This document shows positions 5,320 to 5,545 of a stretch of DNA of 5,545 bases, in pieces; position 1 is the stretch's first letter; every line of letters begins with the position of its first letter. The notes below the pieces were generated by a model that saw only the letters and a list, made by a program, of their open reading frames with translations, did not search any database and was not told where the DNA came from. Source of the stretch: JACPGQ01 sp039798685 (lineage in GTDB: Bacteria; Patescibacteriota; Microgenomatia; Levybacterales; UBA12049); the NCBI GenBank assembly GCA_039798685.1, contig JBDKFM010000066.1, positions 1 through 5,545 of the forward strand, given 5' to 3'. The position numbers were made by a program, and so were the translations under genes.

Positions 5320-5545
5320 AAATATCCAATTGCGCTGTAATAGCGTTTGTTTGGATAAAATGTTTGCGTGGTGGTACTTCATCTCCCATGAGCATGGTAA
5401 ATGTTGCATCTGCATCTTCTACATCAGCAATGTTTATTTGCTTAAGTACTCTGTTTGCCGGATTCATCGTCGTTTCCCAGAGCTGTTCGGCATTCATTTC
5501 TCCTAGTCCTTTATATCTTTGTATTGAGATATTTCCCGTGCCTGT
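5318..5545 (-). CDS. gyrB: DNA gyrase subunit B, C-terminal end only
   Basis: The last 75 codons and TAA stop are present; the gene enters from the right edge. GyrB is the ATPase subunit of gyrase and provides the TOPRIM domain that works with the GyrA tyrosine. The visible part opens at TGTGNISIQRYKGLGEMNAE, with QRYKGLGEMN the conserved end of the TOPRIM/C-terminal region. QLWETTMNPANR and LMGDEVPPRKHFIQTNA follow, ending in AQLDI, the typical tail of GyrB. The E. coli-type large insert lies farther upstream and cannot be assessed. A ParE assignment is less likely given the pairing with a GyrA that carries a GyrA box. ppa follows after 14 nt with overlapping signals. Confidence 0.93.
   Translation of the reverse strand, partial: TGTGNISIQRYKGLGEMNAEQLWETTMNPANRVLKQINIADVEDADATFTMLMGDEVPPRKHFIQTNAITAQLDI

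Overview
This 5.5 kb window is a compact run of six housekeeping genes, all on the minus strand. In the direction of transcription (right to left) they are gyrB (3' end only), ppa, gyrA, folD, pyrB and carA (5' end only). Coding density is high: two gaps are 14 nt and 1 nt, and only three (81, 76 and 88 nt) are long enough to hold signals. I saw no mobile element, CRISPR array, rRNA or tRNA.

The protein styles suggest a candidate-phyla bacterium of the Patescibacteria (CPR) type. The reasons are a GyrA with Ala at the quinolone-serine position and a lysine/serine-rich insert, a CAD-like aspartate carbamoyltransferase and CarA, a FolD with an altered nucleotide-binding loop, and CGAA/TTCG-rich intergenic repeats. 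This is an inference from sequence style, not a phylogenetic placement. The genetic code looks standard: no gene has an in-frame TGA, and TGA ends folD.

Right part (about 4704-5545): the gyrB end is followed after 14 nt by ppa, whose strong Shine-Dalgarno overlaps the gyrB stop codon. A gap with alternative hairpins and a 7-mer tandem repeat leads into gyrA, which may be read from a leaderless mRNA. Thus ppa sits between the two gyrase subunit genes. Middle (1328-4706): gyrA and folD are separated by one base and folD's ribosome-binding site lies inside gyrA. Left part (1-1331): pyrB has its own clear sigma-70 type promoter, whose -35 box overlaps the folD stop codon. Its short leader is almost entirely a hairpin followed by six U's that abut the AUG. 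The 88-nt pyrB-carA gap is a large imperfect inverted repeat ending in eight U's just before the carA start.

Functionally, GyrA and GyrB form DNA gyrase, and Ppa removes pyrophosphate made by polymerases and other biosynthetic enzymes. FolD supplies one-carbon folates. CarA (with CarB, not in the window) makes carbamoyl phosphate, which PyrB joins to aspartate in the first committed step of pyrimidine synthesis. No new protein system is visible. The most interesting signals are the non-coding leaders of the two pyrimidine genes, which look like attenuators and lack Shine-Dalgarno sequences.
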